From Microbacterium sp. 8M (lineage in GTDB: Bacteria; Actinomycetota; Actinomycetes; Actinomycetales; Microbacteriaceae): a stretch of DNA of 64,000 nt. The DNA is taken from positions 1,910,059 to 1,974,058 of the forward strand of contig NZ_LR733284.1 of the NCBI RefSeq assembly GCF_902506375.1. Direction: 5' to 3'. A program made the translations under genes and the position numbers. Below are positions 45,585 through 52,966 of the stretch, piece by piece (position 1 is the stretch's first letter; each line of letters begins with the position of its first letter). The notes beneath the pieces were generated by a model. That model was given only the letters and a program-made list of their open reading frames with translations, had not been told where the DNA came from and did no database searches.

Positions 45585-45620
45585 GGTGCCTCCTCGCGTC
45601 TCTCACGTCTGCTCCTAACG

Positions 45621-45632
45621 AGCGTAATACGC
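45621..45632 (-). promoter_or_regulatory. -10 element and palindrome of the GAF-ANTAR operon
   Basis: TACGCT (45621-45626, - strand) gives a leader of about 30 bases with a good ribosome binding site. It overlaps the 11-base palindrome GCGTAATACGC (45622-45632), which a repressor could occupy. Confidence 0.45.
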
Positions 45633-45691
45633 GTCGCACACCCGGACCGGTCTGCGCACCGCAGGGAGAGGGGCCCCCTGCCTGAGCTGAC

Positions 45692-45705
45692 ATAATGTGC
45701 ATTAT
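45692..45705. promoter_or_regulatory. AT-rich 6-2-6 palindrome upstream of the GAF-ANTAR operon
   Basis: ATAATG-TG-CATTAT stands out in this GC-rich sequence. It lies between the MarR stop (45724) and the GAF-ANTAR start (45584), so a MarR-type regulator could bind here; this is an inference. Confidence 0.4.
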
Positions 45706-45723
45706 CGGAGTTTGTGGTCCGAT

Positions 45724-46164
45724 TCACAGGGGGCGGCCGAGGCGCGCGTCGAGCCGCGTCAGGACGGACGCCAGGACCTCGATCTCCTCGGGAGCGACGG
45801 CGTCGAACAGTTCTCCCGCGACGATGCTCGTCTGCTGCTGGACCTCGGCCAGCGCACGCGTTCCGCCGTCCGTGAGCTCAAGGATCGTGACGCGTCGATC
45901 TTCCGCGGAAACGATCCTGACGAGATGACCGAGCCGGACGAGATCGTCGACCGTGCGCACCATGGCCGTCTTGTCGATCGCGAGCCGCGCCACGAGGTCG
46001 CGCTGCGTGCGCACGCCGTCGCGGATCATGAACATGACGGACGCGTGGCGTGTCGTCAGGCCCAAGGGCTCCAGATTGCCGGTCAGTCGTTGGGACGCCG
46101 CGGTGTAGACCCGGTGCAGGAGTACTCCTAGCTCGATCGCCGTCCGCTTCTCCACGTCTGTCAC
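45724..46164 (-). CDS. MarR family transcriptional regulator
   Basis: A 146-residue winged-helix regulator. It has the MarR core (LTTRHASVMFMIRDGVRTQRD, LVARLAIDKTAMVRTVDDLV) and the wing RRVTILELTDGGTRALAEV. The GTG at 46164 faces the divergent membrane protein gene across a 70-base gap that contains AT-rich repeats, so it probably represses itself and that gene. The ligand is unknown. Confidence 0.88.
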   Translation of the reverse strand: MTDVEKRTAIELGVLLHRVYTAASQRLTGNLEPLGLTTRHASVMFMIRDGVRTQRDLVARLAIDKTAMVRTVDDLVRLGHLVRIVSAEDRRVTILELTDGGTRALAEVQQQTSIVAGELFDAVAPEEIEVLASVLTRLDARLGRPL

Positions 46165-46185
46165 TGTGCCAGTCTCCCCCGAGAA

Positions 46186-46213
46186 AGATTCATTTGCAAT
46201 AGATTCAGATGAA
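46186..46213. promoter_or_regulatory. Candidate MarR operator
   Basis: Between the divergent genes, AGATTCA occurs twice (46186-46192 and 46201-46207). TTCAT (46189-46193) is inverted as ATGAA (46209-46213), with the 6-base palindrome TTGCAA between them. This AT-rich cluster ends ten bases before the -10 of the + strand gene. Confidence 0.5.
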
Positions 46214-46222
46214 CTGATTTGC

Positions 46223-46228
46223 TACGCT
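46223..46228 (+). promoter_or_regulatory. -10 element of the MarR-linked membrane protein gene
   Basis: TACGCT, six bases before the ATG at 46235. Confidence 0.5.
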
Positions 46229-46234
46229 CGCGTC

Positions 46235-46666
46235 ATGAGCCCCCGCGAACAGCCTCGGCAGGACCGCCGCTGGCCGATGATCCTGCTCCGAGTATCGTCG
46301 TTCCTCGCTTCGGTCCTCTTGCTGACACAGGCAGTCCTCGCAGGGATCTTCATGAGCAAGGTGCGCCTCGCGTTCGATCTGCATCGCGAGAACGCCACGT
46401 TCGCGGGGGTCGTCGTGATGATCTGGGTCGCAGCCGCGATCCTGACCCGAGCCCTGGCCGGCGGACCTCCGCGAGCGGTCTCCGCCTCCGTCGGGATACT
46501 CCTCCTCGTGACGCTCCAGGCGTTCGCCGGCTTCCGTCATCTCACCGCCGTGCACGTGCCGCTCGGCACCGTGGTCATCACGCTGTCGGTCCTTGCCACC
46601 GTGCGGATCTGGCGATGGCAGCCCAGACAGGCGGCGACTCCGGGACCCACAGCCTCCAGGCCATGA
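46235..46666 (+). CDS. Four-helix membrane protein divergent from MarR
   Basis: A 143-residue integral membrane protein with four predicted helices (about 17-37, 50-68, 76-95 and 104-122) and no recognised domain. The start is set by the -10 element. Its placement opposite a MarR gene suggests it is the regulated target, perhaps in stress or drug tolerance. It converges on the SpoU gene with 13 bases between. Confidence 0.65.
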   Translation: MSPREQPRQDRRWPMILLRVSSFLASVLLLTQAVLAGIFMSKVRLAFDLHRENATFAGVVVMIWVAAAILTRALAGGPPRAVSASVGILLLVTLQAFAGFRHLTAVHVPLGTVVITLSVLATVRIWRWQPRQAATPGPTASRP

Positions 46667-46679
46667 GCGGCGCGCCGGC

Positions 46680-47501
46680 TCAGGTACGCGCTGCCGCCCG
46701 CTGCCGCGCCGCCTCGTACAGCATGAGGGTCGCCGCATTCGACGCGTTCAGAGAGCTCGCGGATCCGCTCATCGGCACGCGGACCATGACGTCGGCGGCC
46801 TCCCGCCAGGCCCGCGCAAGCCCGCCCGTCTCATTCCCGATGAGCACCAGGGACGGCTGTGTGAAGTCGTGATCCCACACGTCGACGTCGCCGTGCTCGT
46901 CGGTCGCCACGATCGTGATCGCCGTTCCCGCGGCGCGCCGGGCCTGAACCCAGTCCAGCACCGGTCCCGGCGACGTGGCTCGCACGACCGGCGTGGCGAA
47001 CAGCGATCCGGTCGACGCGCGCACCGACTTCGGATCGTAGGGATCGGCGGCGTGCCCGGAGACGATGAGCCCGTGGCCGCCGAGCGCGTCCATCGACCGC
47101 ACGATCGCCCCGATGTTCCCCGGCTGAGTCGGGCGATCGAAGACCATGCCGAGGAAATCCGGCGGCGCGGGGATCCGCGTCAGGTCCTCGTCCGGCATGG
47201 CGACGACAGCGATCACCTCCGTCGCACCCTCGTCCTTGTCCGCGAGCTCGGCGAGGAGCGCAGGGCTCATCGCGATCGTCTCGCGTGCGTGGGTCAGGAC
47301 ATCGCGCGCCCACGGCGAGAGAGAACGCTCCGCGTCGTGGACAGCGGTGAGCACCGTCCAGCCGTGCGCGATCGCCTGGGTGATCGGCCGGACCCCCTGC
47401 ACCACGAACCGGTGCTCCCGCGTGCGGTGCGTGCGATTGCGCGTCAGTGCCTCGAGCAGCTGGAACCGCGAGTTGCGCGTCGTGATCTTCAGATCCGCCA
47501 C
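46680..47501 (-). CDS. TrmH/SpoU-family RNA 2'-O-methyltransferase
   Basis: A 273-residue SPOUT methyltransferase. An N-terminal substrate-binding region (residues 1-110) precedes the knotted domain with motif 1 FDRPTQPGNIGAIVRS, motif 2 LVLIGNETGGL and motif 3 VPMSGSASSLNASNAATLMLYE. It uses SAM to methylate a ribose in rRNA or tRNA; the exact site is unknown. It starts nine bases after the UvrA-like stop, so both may share a transcript. Confidence 0.87.
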   Translation of the reverse strand: MADLKITTRNSRFQLLEALTRNRTHRTREHRFVVQGVRPITQAIAHGWTVLTAVHDAERSLSPWARDVLTHARETIAMSPALLAELADKDEGATEVIAVVAMPDEDLTRIPAPPDFLGMVFDRPTQPGNIGAIVRSMDALGGHGLIVSGHAADPYDPKSVRASTGSLFATPVVRATSPGPVLDWVQARRAAGTAITIVATDEHGDVDVWDHDFTQPSLVLIGNETGGLARAWREAADVMVRVPMSGSASSLNASNAATLMLYEAARQRAAART

Positions 47502-47510
47502 CGCATCCCC

Positions 47511-49865
47511 TTACGCGCCCACGTAGGCGGCGAGGTGCTCACCCGTCACGGTCGACTTCGCCGCGACGAGATCCGCGGGCGTGCCCTCGTACACGATGCG
47601 CCCGCCGTCGTGCCCGGCCCCGGGTCCGACATCGATGATCCAGTCGGCGTGCGCCATCACGGCCTGGTGGTGCTCGATCACGATCACCGACTTGCCGGAA
47701 TCGACGAGGCGGTCCAGCAGAGCGAGCAGATTCTCCACGTCGGCGAGATGCAGGCCGGTCGTCGGCTCGTCCAGCACATAGACATCGGCACCGTCGCCCA
47801 TCTGCGTCGCGAGCTTGATGCGCTGGCGCTCACCGCCCGACAGCGTCGACAGCGGTTGGCCGAGCGACAGATATCCGAGCCCGACGTCCTCGAGCCGGCT
47901 CAGAATCGTGACCGCGGCGGGGATCTTCGCCTCTCCCCCGCGGAAGAACTCGTGCGCCTCTGCGACCGGCATGTCGAGGACCTCGGTGATGTCCTTCCCG
48001 GCGAGCTTGTAGTCGAGCACGGCCGCCTGGAAGCGCTTTCCGCCGCAGTCCTCACACGGGCTCTCCACCGTGTCCATGAAGCCGAGCTCGGTGATGATCA
48101 CCCCAGCGCCCTTGCACGTGGGGCACGCGCCCTCGGAGTTCGCGCTGAACAGCGCGGGCTTCACGCCGTTCGCCTTCGCGAACGCCTTGCGGATCGGCTC
48201 GAGCAGCCCGGTATAGGTCGCCGGATTGCTGCGTCGCGATCCCTTGATCGCGGTCTGGTCGATCGAGACGACGCCCTCGCGCGGAGCGACCGAGCCGTGG
48301 ATCAAAGAGCTCTTCCCGGATCCGGCGACGCCGGTCACGACCGTGAGCACAGCCAGCGGCACGTCGACGTCGACGTTCTGGAGGTTGTTCGTCGTCGCAC
48401 CGCGCACCTCGATGGCCCCGGTGCGTTCGCGCACCTCGGGCTTCAGCGCGGCGCGATCGTCGAGATGCCGTCCCGTCAGGGTGCCGCTGGCGCGCAGACC
48501 GTCGACGGTGCCCTCGAAGCAGATCTCTCCCCCGGCGCTGCCCGCACCGGGCCCGAGATCGACCACGTGGTCGGCGATCGCGATGGTCTCCGGCTTGTGC
48601 TCGACCACGAGCACGGTGTTGCCCTTGTCGCGCAGCTGCTCCAGCAGCCGGTTCATGCGCTGGATGTCGTGCGGGTGCAATCCGATCGTCGGCTCGTCGA
48701 AGACGTATGTGACGTCGGTGAGCGACGATCCGAGGTGGCGCAGCATCTTGATCCGCTGCGCCTCTCCCCCGCTCAGCGTGCCGCTGGGCCGCTCGAGCGA
48801 GAGGTAGCCCAGGCCCAGGGTCACGAACGCGTCGAGGTTCGCCCGCAGGGCGTCGAGCAGCGGCCCGGCGCCCGGCAGATCAAGTCCGCGCACCCACGCC
48901 GCGAGGTCGGTGACCTGCATGCGGCACGCGTCGGCGATGCTCACCCCGTCGATCTTCGACGAGCGCGCGCCCTCCGTGAGTCGGGTGCCGTCGCACTCCG
49001 GGCACACCGCGAAGGTGGCGACGCGCTCCACGAAGGCGCGGATGTGCGGCTGCAGCGCGTCGATGTCCTTCGACAGCATCGACTTGGTGATCTTCGGGAT
49101 CAGGCCTTCATAGGTGATGTTGATCCCGTTGATCTTGACCTTCGTCACCTCGCCATAAAGGAACAGGTGGCGCTGCTTCTCCGTGAACGTGGAGATCGGC
49201 TTGTCGGCCGGGTAGAAGCCGGATTCCGCGAACTGACGCACCATCCAGCCGTCGGCGGTGTAGCCCGGCACCATGATGGCGCCGTCGTTCAGCGACTTCG
49301 TCTCGTCCACGATCTGCGTGAGATCCAGATCCGACACCGCTCCCCTGCCCTCACAGCGCGGGCACATCCCGCCGAGGTAGATCGCGTCCTTGACGATCTT
49401 CTTCTCGCCGCCCGGGCCCGTCATCACGCCGCTGGCCTTCTGGGTGGGGATGTTGAACGAGAAGGCCGTGGGACCGCCGATGTACGGGGTGCCCAGCTTG
49501 GAGAAGAGGATCCGCAGCATCGCGTTCGCGTCGGTCACGGTGCCGACGGTCGAGCGCGGGTTCGCTCCCAGTCGCTCCTGATCCACGAGGATCGCCGTGG
49601 TGAGCCCCTCCAGCACGTCCACGTCGGGACGCGGCACGGACGGCATGAAGCCCTGCACGAACGCGCTGTAGGTCTCGTCGATCAGCCGGCGCGACTCCGC
49701 CGCGATCGTGTCGAACACGAGCGAGCTCTTGCCGGATCCGGAGACGCCGGTGAACACGGTCAGGCGCCGCTTCGGCAGCTCGATCGAGACGTCTTTGAGG
49801 TTGTTCTCGCGGGCGCCCTGCACCCTGATGATGTCATGGGTGTCGGCGATGTGCGGCTCGGTCAT
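47511..49865 (-). CDS. UvrA-like ABC ATPase (short, class II type)
   Basis: A 784-residue UvrA paralogue. Two ABC ATPase halves are seen: Walker A TGVSGSGKSS with signature LSGGEAQRIKMLRHLG, and TGVAGSGKSS with LSGGERQRIKLA. Zinc-finger cysteines are present (CPRCEGRG, CPECDGTRL, CPTCKGAG, CEDCGGKRF). The true UvrA is about 950 residues; the missing length matches loss of the UvrB-interaction region. Such proteins (UvrA2/DrrC-like) are linked to tolerance of DNA-binding drugs. The ATG at 49865 starts the conserved region; 26 earlier in-frame codons are low-complexity. Confidence 0.87.
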   Translation of the reverse strand: MTEPHIADTHDIIRVQGARENNLKDVSIELPKRRLTVFTGVSGSGKSSLVFDTIAAESRRLIDETYSAFVQGFMPSVPRPDVDVLEGLTTAILVDQERLGANPRSTVGTVTDANAMLRILFSKLGTPYIGGPTAFSFNIPTQKASGVMTGPGGEKKIVKDAIYLGGMCPRCEGRGAVSDLDLTQIVDETKSLNDGAIMVPGYTADGWMVRQFAESGFYPADKPISTFTEKQRHLFLYGEVTKVKINGINITYEGLIPKITKSMLSKDIDALQPHIRAFVERVATFAVCPECDGTRLTEGARSSKIDGVSIADACRMQVTDLAAWVRGLDLPGAGPLLDALRANLDAFVTLGLGYLSLERPSGTLSGGEAQRIKMLRHLGSSLTDVTYVFDEPTIGLHPHDIQRMNRLLEQLRDKGNTVLVVEHKPETIAIADHVVDLGPGAGSAGGEICFEGTVDGLRASGTLTGRHLDDRAALKPEVRERTGAIEVRGATTNNLQNVDVDVPLAVLTVVTGVAGSGKSSLIHGSVAPREGVVSIDQTAIKGSRRSNPATYTGLLEPIRKAFAKANGVKPALFSANSEGACPTCKGAGVIITELGFMDTVESPCEDCGGKRFQAAVLDYKLAGKDITEVLDMPVAEAHEFFRGGEAKIPAAVTILSRLEDVGLGYLSLGQPLSTLSGGERQRIKLATQMGDGADVYVLDEPTTGLHLADVENLLALLDRLVDSGKSVIVIEHHQAVMAHADWIIDVGPGAGHDGGRIVYEGTPADLVAAKSTVTGEHLAAYVGA

Positions 49866-49914
49866 GCGCGGTCTTCTCCGTCTCGTGGGCGCGGAAGGGG
49901 CGGGACACAGACTA

Positions 49915-49946
49915 GCGGTGCCCGCCGACGCACCGGCGGGCACCGC
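49915..49946 (-). terminator. Terminator of the AraC/VOC unit
   Basis: A perfect 13-bp stem (49915-49927 with 49934-49946) and a 6-base loop lie nine bases after the VOC stop on the - strand, ahead of the UvrA-like gene. Confidence 0.8.
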
Positions 49947-49954
49947 GGGGCGGA

Positions 49955-50365
49955 TCAGGCGACCTGCTGCAGGCGGATCATGTTGCCCGCAGGATCGCGG
50001 AACGCGCAGTCGCGGATCCCGTAGGGCTGATCGATGGGCTCCTGCACGACATCGGCCCCCCGGGCCTCGATCTCCGCGAAAGCCGCGTCCACGTTGGCCG
50101 TGGCGAGCACGACGCCCCCGTAGCTGCCCTTCGCCATGAGCTCCAGGATGGTGCGGCGCTCATCCTCGTTGATGCCGGGATCGACCGCCGGCGGCGTGAG
50201 CACGATGGAGGTGTCGGGCTGGTTCACCGGCCCGACCGTGAGCCACCGCATCTGCTGGTAGCCGACGTCCTTGCGGAGCTCCCAGCCGAGCACGTCGCGA
50301 TAGAAGCGGAGGGACTCCTCGGCGTCGGTGTGCGGGAGGAAACTGGCGTTGATCGTGATGTCCAT
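49955..50365 (-). CDS. VOC (glyoxalase-like) family protein
   Basis: A 136-residue protein of the vicinal-oxygen-chelate fold (two beta-alpha-beta3 units) opening DITINASFLPHTDAEESLRFYRDVLGWEL and closing GIRDCAFRDPAGNMIRLQQ. Candidate metal/ligand positions are the N-terminal His and the C-terminal acidic region. The ATG at 50365 is chosen because a -10 lies seven bases upstream; a GTG at 50374 would fall in the promoter. It follows the AraC gene, which probably regulates it. Confidence 0.83.
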   Translation of the reverse strand: MDITINASFLPHTDAEESLRFYRDVLGWELRKDVGYQQMRWLTVGPVNQPDTSIVLTPPAVDPGINEDERRTILELMAKGSYGGVVLATANVDAAFAEIEARGADVVQEPIDQPYGIRDCAFRDPAGNMIRLQQVA

Positions 50366-50372
50366 GACGCTC

Positions 50373-50378
50373 ACGCTA
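50373..50378 (-). promoter_or_regulatory. -10 element of the VOC gene, made of the AraC stop
   Basis: TAGCGT on the - strand precedes the ATG at 50365 by seven bases. Its TAG is the stop codon of the AraC gene. Confidence 0.5.
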
Positions 50379-50810
50379 CGCGGGCGGATCCGCCGGGGCT
50401 TCTCGATTCCTGATCGGTCTCGTGGCCTGCTTCTCGATCCATGACGGGATCCCCGGTCCGAGGCCGGGATCGGCCCTGTAGCGGCTCGGCGAGACGCCGA
50501 CGAGCTCGGAGAACCGCGTGCTGAACGTGCCCAAAGACTGGAACCCGACGGCGAAGCACGCCTCGGTCACGGACACATCGCCTCGGCGCAGCAGCGCCAT
50601 GGCGCGCTCGATCCGGCGCGTCATGAGGTACGAGTACGGCGGCTCGCCGTAGACGAGCTTGAACTGCCGGCTCAGATGCCCCGCCGACATGTGCACACCG
50701 GCCGCGAGCGCTTCGACGTCGAGCGGCTGCGCGTACTCCCGGTCGATCCGATCACGCACCGAGCGCAGCGCCGCGAGATCGCGCAGGCGATCGTCGGCGG
50801 CGGGACTCAT
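50376..50810 (-). CDS. AraC family regulator (HTH-only)
   Basis: A 144-residue regulator with the AraC DNA-binding domain near the N-terminus (DVEALAAGVHMSAGHLSRQF, KLVYGEPPYSYLMTRRIERA, VSVTEACFAVGFQSLGTFST, RFSELVGVSPSRYR) and a short basic C-terminus. It has no ligand domain, so it resembles small MarA/SoxS-like activators. The VOC gene follows immediately, and both are closed by the hairpin at 49915. A GAGGAT at 50817-50822 lies six bases before its ATG. Confidence 0.88.
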   Translation of the reverse strand: MSPAADDRLRDLAALRSVRDRIDREYAQPLDVEALAAGVHMSAGHLSRQFKLVYGEPPYSYLMTRRIERAMALLRRGDVSVTEACFAVGFQSLGTFSTRFSELVGVSPSRYRADPGLGPGIPSWIEKQATRPIRNREAPADPPA

Positions 50811-50876
50811 GTCTCGATCCTCGCATGTCGCGAGGGGGCGAACGCCCGCCTACCTGGCCTTTTCCGTACGCGGCGG

Positions 50877-50882
50877 TACAGT
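50877..50882 (+). promoter_or_regulatory. -10 element of the HdeD-like gene
   Basis: TACAGT, about 44 bases before the ATG at 50927; a leadered transcript with an AGAAAGGG ribosome binding site. Confidence 0.4.
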
Positions 50883-50926
50883 GAGCACATCCCCGTTCCC
50901 AGAGAATCCTCAGAAAGGGTCATCTC

Positions 50927-51511
50927 ATGTCCGAAGCAGTTGCCGATGCGAAGAGCTTCGTGAAGTCGCTTCGCGTTTTCCTCGCCGTCTCCGGAGTCAT
51001 CGCGCTCATCGCCGGCATCGTGATGCTGGTCTGGCCGGTGAAGACGGCTTTCGTCCTCACCGGCATCGTCGCCGCCTACCTGATCGTCGCCGGCATCGTC
51101 TACATCGGGCTCGGCATCTTCAGCGCCGGGCGGTCGGGCTGGGCGCGCCTCGGGCACATCGTCCTCGGCCTCCTCTACATCGTCGCCGGCGTCATCGCCT
51201 TCACGAACATCCAGGCGGCGGCGGTCGCCTTCGCGCTCGTGACGGTGATCTTCATCGGAGTCAGCTGGATCTTCGACGGCGTCGTCTCGCTGAGCCTCAT
51301 CGGTCAGGACGGATCCAAGACCTGGACCCTGCTCTACGCGCTGCTCAGCATCGTCGCGGGCATCGCCGTGATCAGCCTCGGCCTCGCGGCCGTGCCGTTC
51401 TTCTGGATCTTCCTCGCGGTCTCGCTCGTGGTGCTCGGCGTCGCGCAGATCGTGCGTGCGATCACGATCGCGAAGGACGCCAAGGCCGTCGCGGACGCTG
51501 CAGGACTCTGA
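50927..51511 (+). CDS. HdeD/DUF308 family membrane protein
   Basis: A 194-residue membrane protein with six hydrophobic segments (about residues 17-36, 41-63, 73-92, 96-116, 130-150 and 155-175), the pattern of HdeD/DUF308 proteins (SVVALIAGIVMLVWP-like opening: SGVIALIAGIVMLVWP). In enterobacteria HdeD is tied to acid resistance, but the role in actinobacteria is unproven. It ends in a strong bidirectional terminator. Confidence 0.82.
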   Translation: MSEAVADAKSFVKSLRVFLAVSGVIALIAGIVMLVWPVKTAFVLTGIVAAYLIVAGIVYIGLGIFSAGRSGWARLGHIVLGLLYIVAGVIAFTNIQAAAVAFALVTVIFIGVSWIFDGVVSLSLIGQDGSKTWTLLYALLSIVAGIAVISLGLAAVPFFWIFLAVSLVVLGVAQIVRAITIAKDAKAVADAAGL

Positions 51512-51515
51512 CCAG

Positions 51516-51563
51516 CACGAGGAAGCGGTCCGGGGCGGCAGCGCTCCGGACCGCTTCCTCGTG
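51516..51563. terminator. Bidirectional terminator with an 18-bp perfect stem
   Basis: Stem 51516-51533 pairs exactly with 51546-51563 around a 12-base loop. It lies between the convergent HdeD-like (ends 51511) and SDR (ends 51570) genes and can end both transcripts. Confidence 0.9.
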
Positions 51564-51569
51564 TGCGGA

Positions 51570-52334
51570 CTACTCGGCGACGAAGCCGCTGACGTCGCCG
51601 ATCAGCCGGGTGTGGTCGGCGGGCACGGGCTCGACCGCGGCCTGCGCCACCTCGGCGGCGAACTCGGCGACGTTGTAGAGGCGTCCGGCCGACTCGCGGC
51701 GCTGCGAGATCGCGCCCGGGTTCGCCCGCTCGAGCAGGGTCGCTGTGATGGTGCCCTCGATCATGTCGCCCGACACGACGACGAACTCGACGCCCTGCGC
51801 CTCGATCGTCGGGATCAGCTCGCGCAGCGCGTCCTCGCCGGCGCGCTTGGACAGTGCGACGGGCTCGTACTCCGGCATGGTCGGCGTGGTCCGGATGAAG
51901 TGCGCCTGATGGCTCGTGACGAAGACGATGCGCCCGCCGTCGCGCAGCAGCGGAAGAGCGGTCTGGAGCACGTTGACCTGCGCGTCGCGGTTGAGCCGGA
52001 GCGCGTAGTCCTCCCCCATGTTCGCCTCCATGCCGCCGGACGCGTTGAGGACGAGGATGTCGAGCCCGCCGAACTCCGACTTCACCGCGTCGAACATGTC
52101 GGCGACCGACGCAGGGTCGGTGAGGTCGGCGCCGACGACGAGCGCACGGCGTCCCAGCGCGCGGACCTCGGCGGCGAGCTTCTCCGCACGCGGAGCCTTG
52201 TTGCGGAAGTTGATGACCACGTCGGCGCCGGCCTCAGCGAAGTAGCGGATCGTGTCGGCGCCGATGCCGCGGGAGGAACCGGTGACGAGGGCGATCTTGC
52301 CGGTCAGCGAATCGGCGGGAAGGGTCTGAGACAC
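51570..52334 (-). CDS. SDR family oxidoreductase
   Basis: A 254-residue short-chain dehydrogenase with NAD(P)-binding TGSSRGIGADTIRYFAEAG, then VLNASGG (NNAG equivalent). The catalytic Tyr lies in EYEPVALSKRAGEDAL with Lys four residues on. The active-site Ser position reads VTSHQAHF. The arginine after TGSSR and downstream NFRNKA suggest NADPH. The GTG at 52334 has a GAGGAG ribosome binding site. Substrate unknown. Confidence 0.86.
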   Translation of the reverse strand: MSQTLPADSLTGKIALVTGSSRGIGADTIRYFAEAGADVVINFRNKAPRAEKLAAEVRALGRRALVVGADLTDPASVADMFDAVKSEFGGLDILVLNASGGMEANMGEDYALRLNRDAQVNVLQTALPLLRDGGRIVFVTSHQAHFIRTTPTMPEYEPVALSKRAGEDALRELIPTIEAQGVEFVVVSGDMIEGTITATLLERANPGAISQRRESAGRLYNVAEFAAEVAQAAVEPVPADHTRLIGDVSGFVAE

Positions 52335-52443
52335 GAGGACTCCTCGAGAGCATGCGCCGGGGCGCGCGGGTGGGACGACATCACCCTACCAACCCGCGTG
52401 ATTCCGCGGTGCGCGGCGTGGAATCGCTTTCCCAGCGTCGTGA

Positions 52444-52449
52444 TAGGTT
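52444..52449 (+). promoter_or_regulatory. -10 element of the NfeD-SPFH-GDPD operon
   Basis: TAGGTT, 19 bases before the ATG at 52469, with an AGAAGGGG ribosome binding site between. Confidence 0.45.
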
Positions 52450-52468
52450 GGCAAAAAGAAGGGGCGGT

Positions 52469-52945
52469 ATGGACACGATCCTGCAGATGTTCCAGGACTG
52501 GGCGTGGATCGGCTGGCTGGTCCTCATGGTCCTGTTCTTCGTCATCGAGATCTTCACTCTCGACATGACGTTCCTCATGCTCGGCCTGGGTTCGGCGGTG
52601 GGCCTGCTCTCCACGCTCACCGGCTGGCCCGTCTGGGTCCAGGTCATCATCGCCGCCCTCGCGGCGGTGCTGTTCATCTTCCTGCTGCGGCCGCCGCTGC
52701 TGCGGCGTCTGCATCGCGGCGAGGATCAGACCCGCTCCAACGTGGACGCGCTGATCGGCCTGCACGGCACGGTCCTGCTGGAGGTCACCTCGCTCACCGG
52801 CCAGGTCAAGCTCAGCAACGGCGACACCTGGACCGCCCGCCTCGCCTCGGAGGCACCCGTCGTCGCTCCTCTGGCGCCCGGCGCGCCGGTGACCGTGGAG
52901 CGGATCGAGGGCGCCACCGCGTACGTCCGTTCCGCCCACGACTAG
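52469..52945 (+). CDS. NfeD-family membrane protein (short form)
   Basis: A 158-residue protein with two or three N-terminal hydrophobic segments (about 15-70) and a C-terminal OB-fold domain (ALIGLHGTVLLEVTSLTGQV, KLSNGDTWTARLAS). Short NfeD proteins partner with SPFH proteins in membrane microdomains; the SPFH gene follows after 21 bases, supporting this. It has its own promoter. Confidence 0.88.
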   Translation: MDTILQMFQDWAWIGWLVLMVLFFVIEIFTLDMTFLMLGLGSAVGLLSTLTGWPVWVQVIIAALAAVLFIFLLRPPLLRRLHRGEDQTRSNVDALIGLHGTVLLEVTSLTGQVKLSNGDTWTARLASEAPVVAPLAPGAPVTVERIEGATAYVRSAHD

Positions 52946-52966
52946 GAGAAACAGGAGCAGCCCTTC

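Noticed and set aside
50366-50374. GTG at 50374 as the VOC start
   Set aside because: It overlaps the -10 box used by the leaderless ATG at 50365, and family similarity begins after the ATG.
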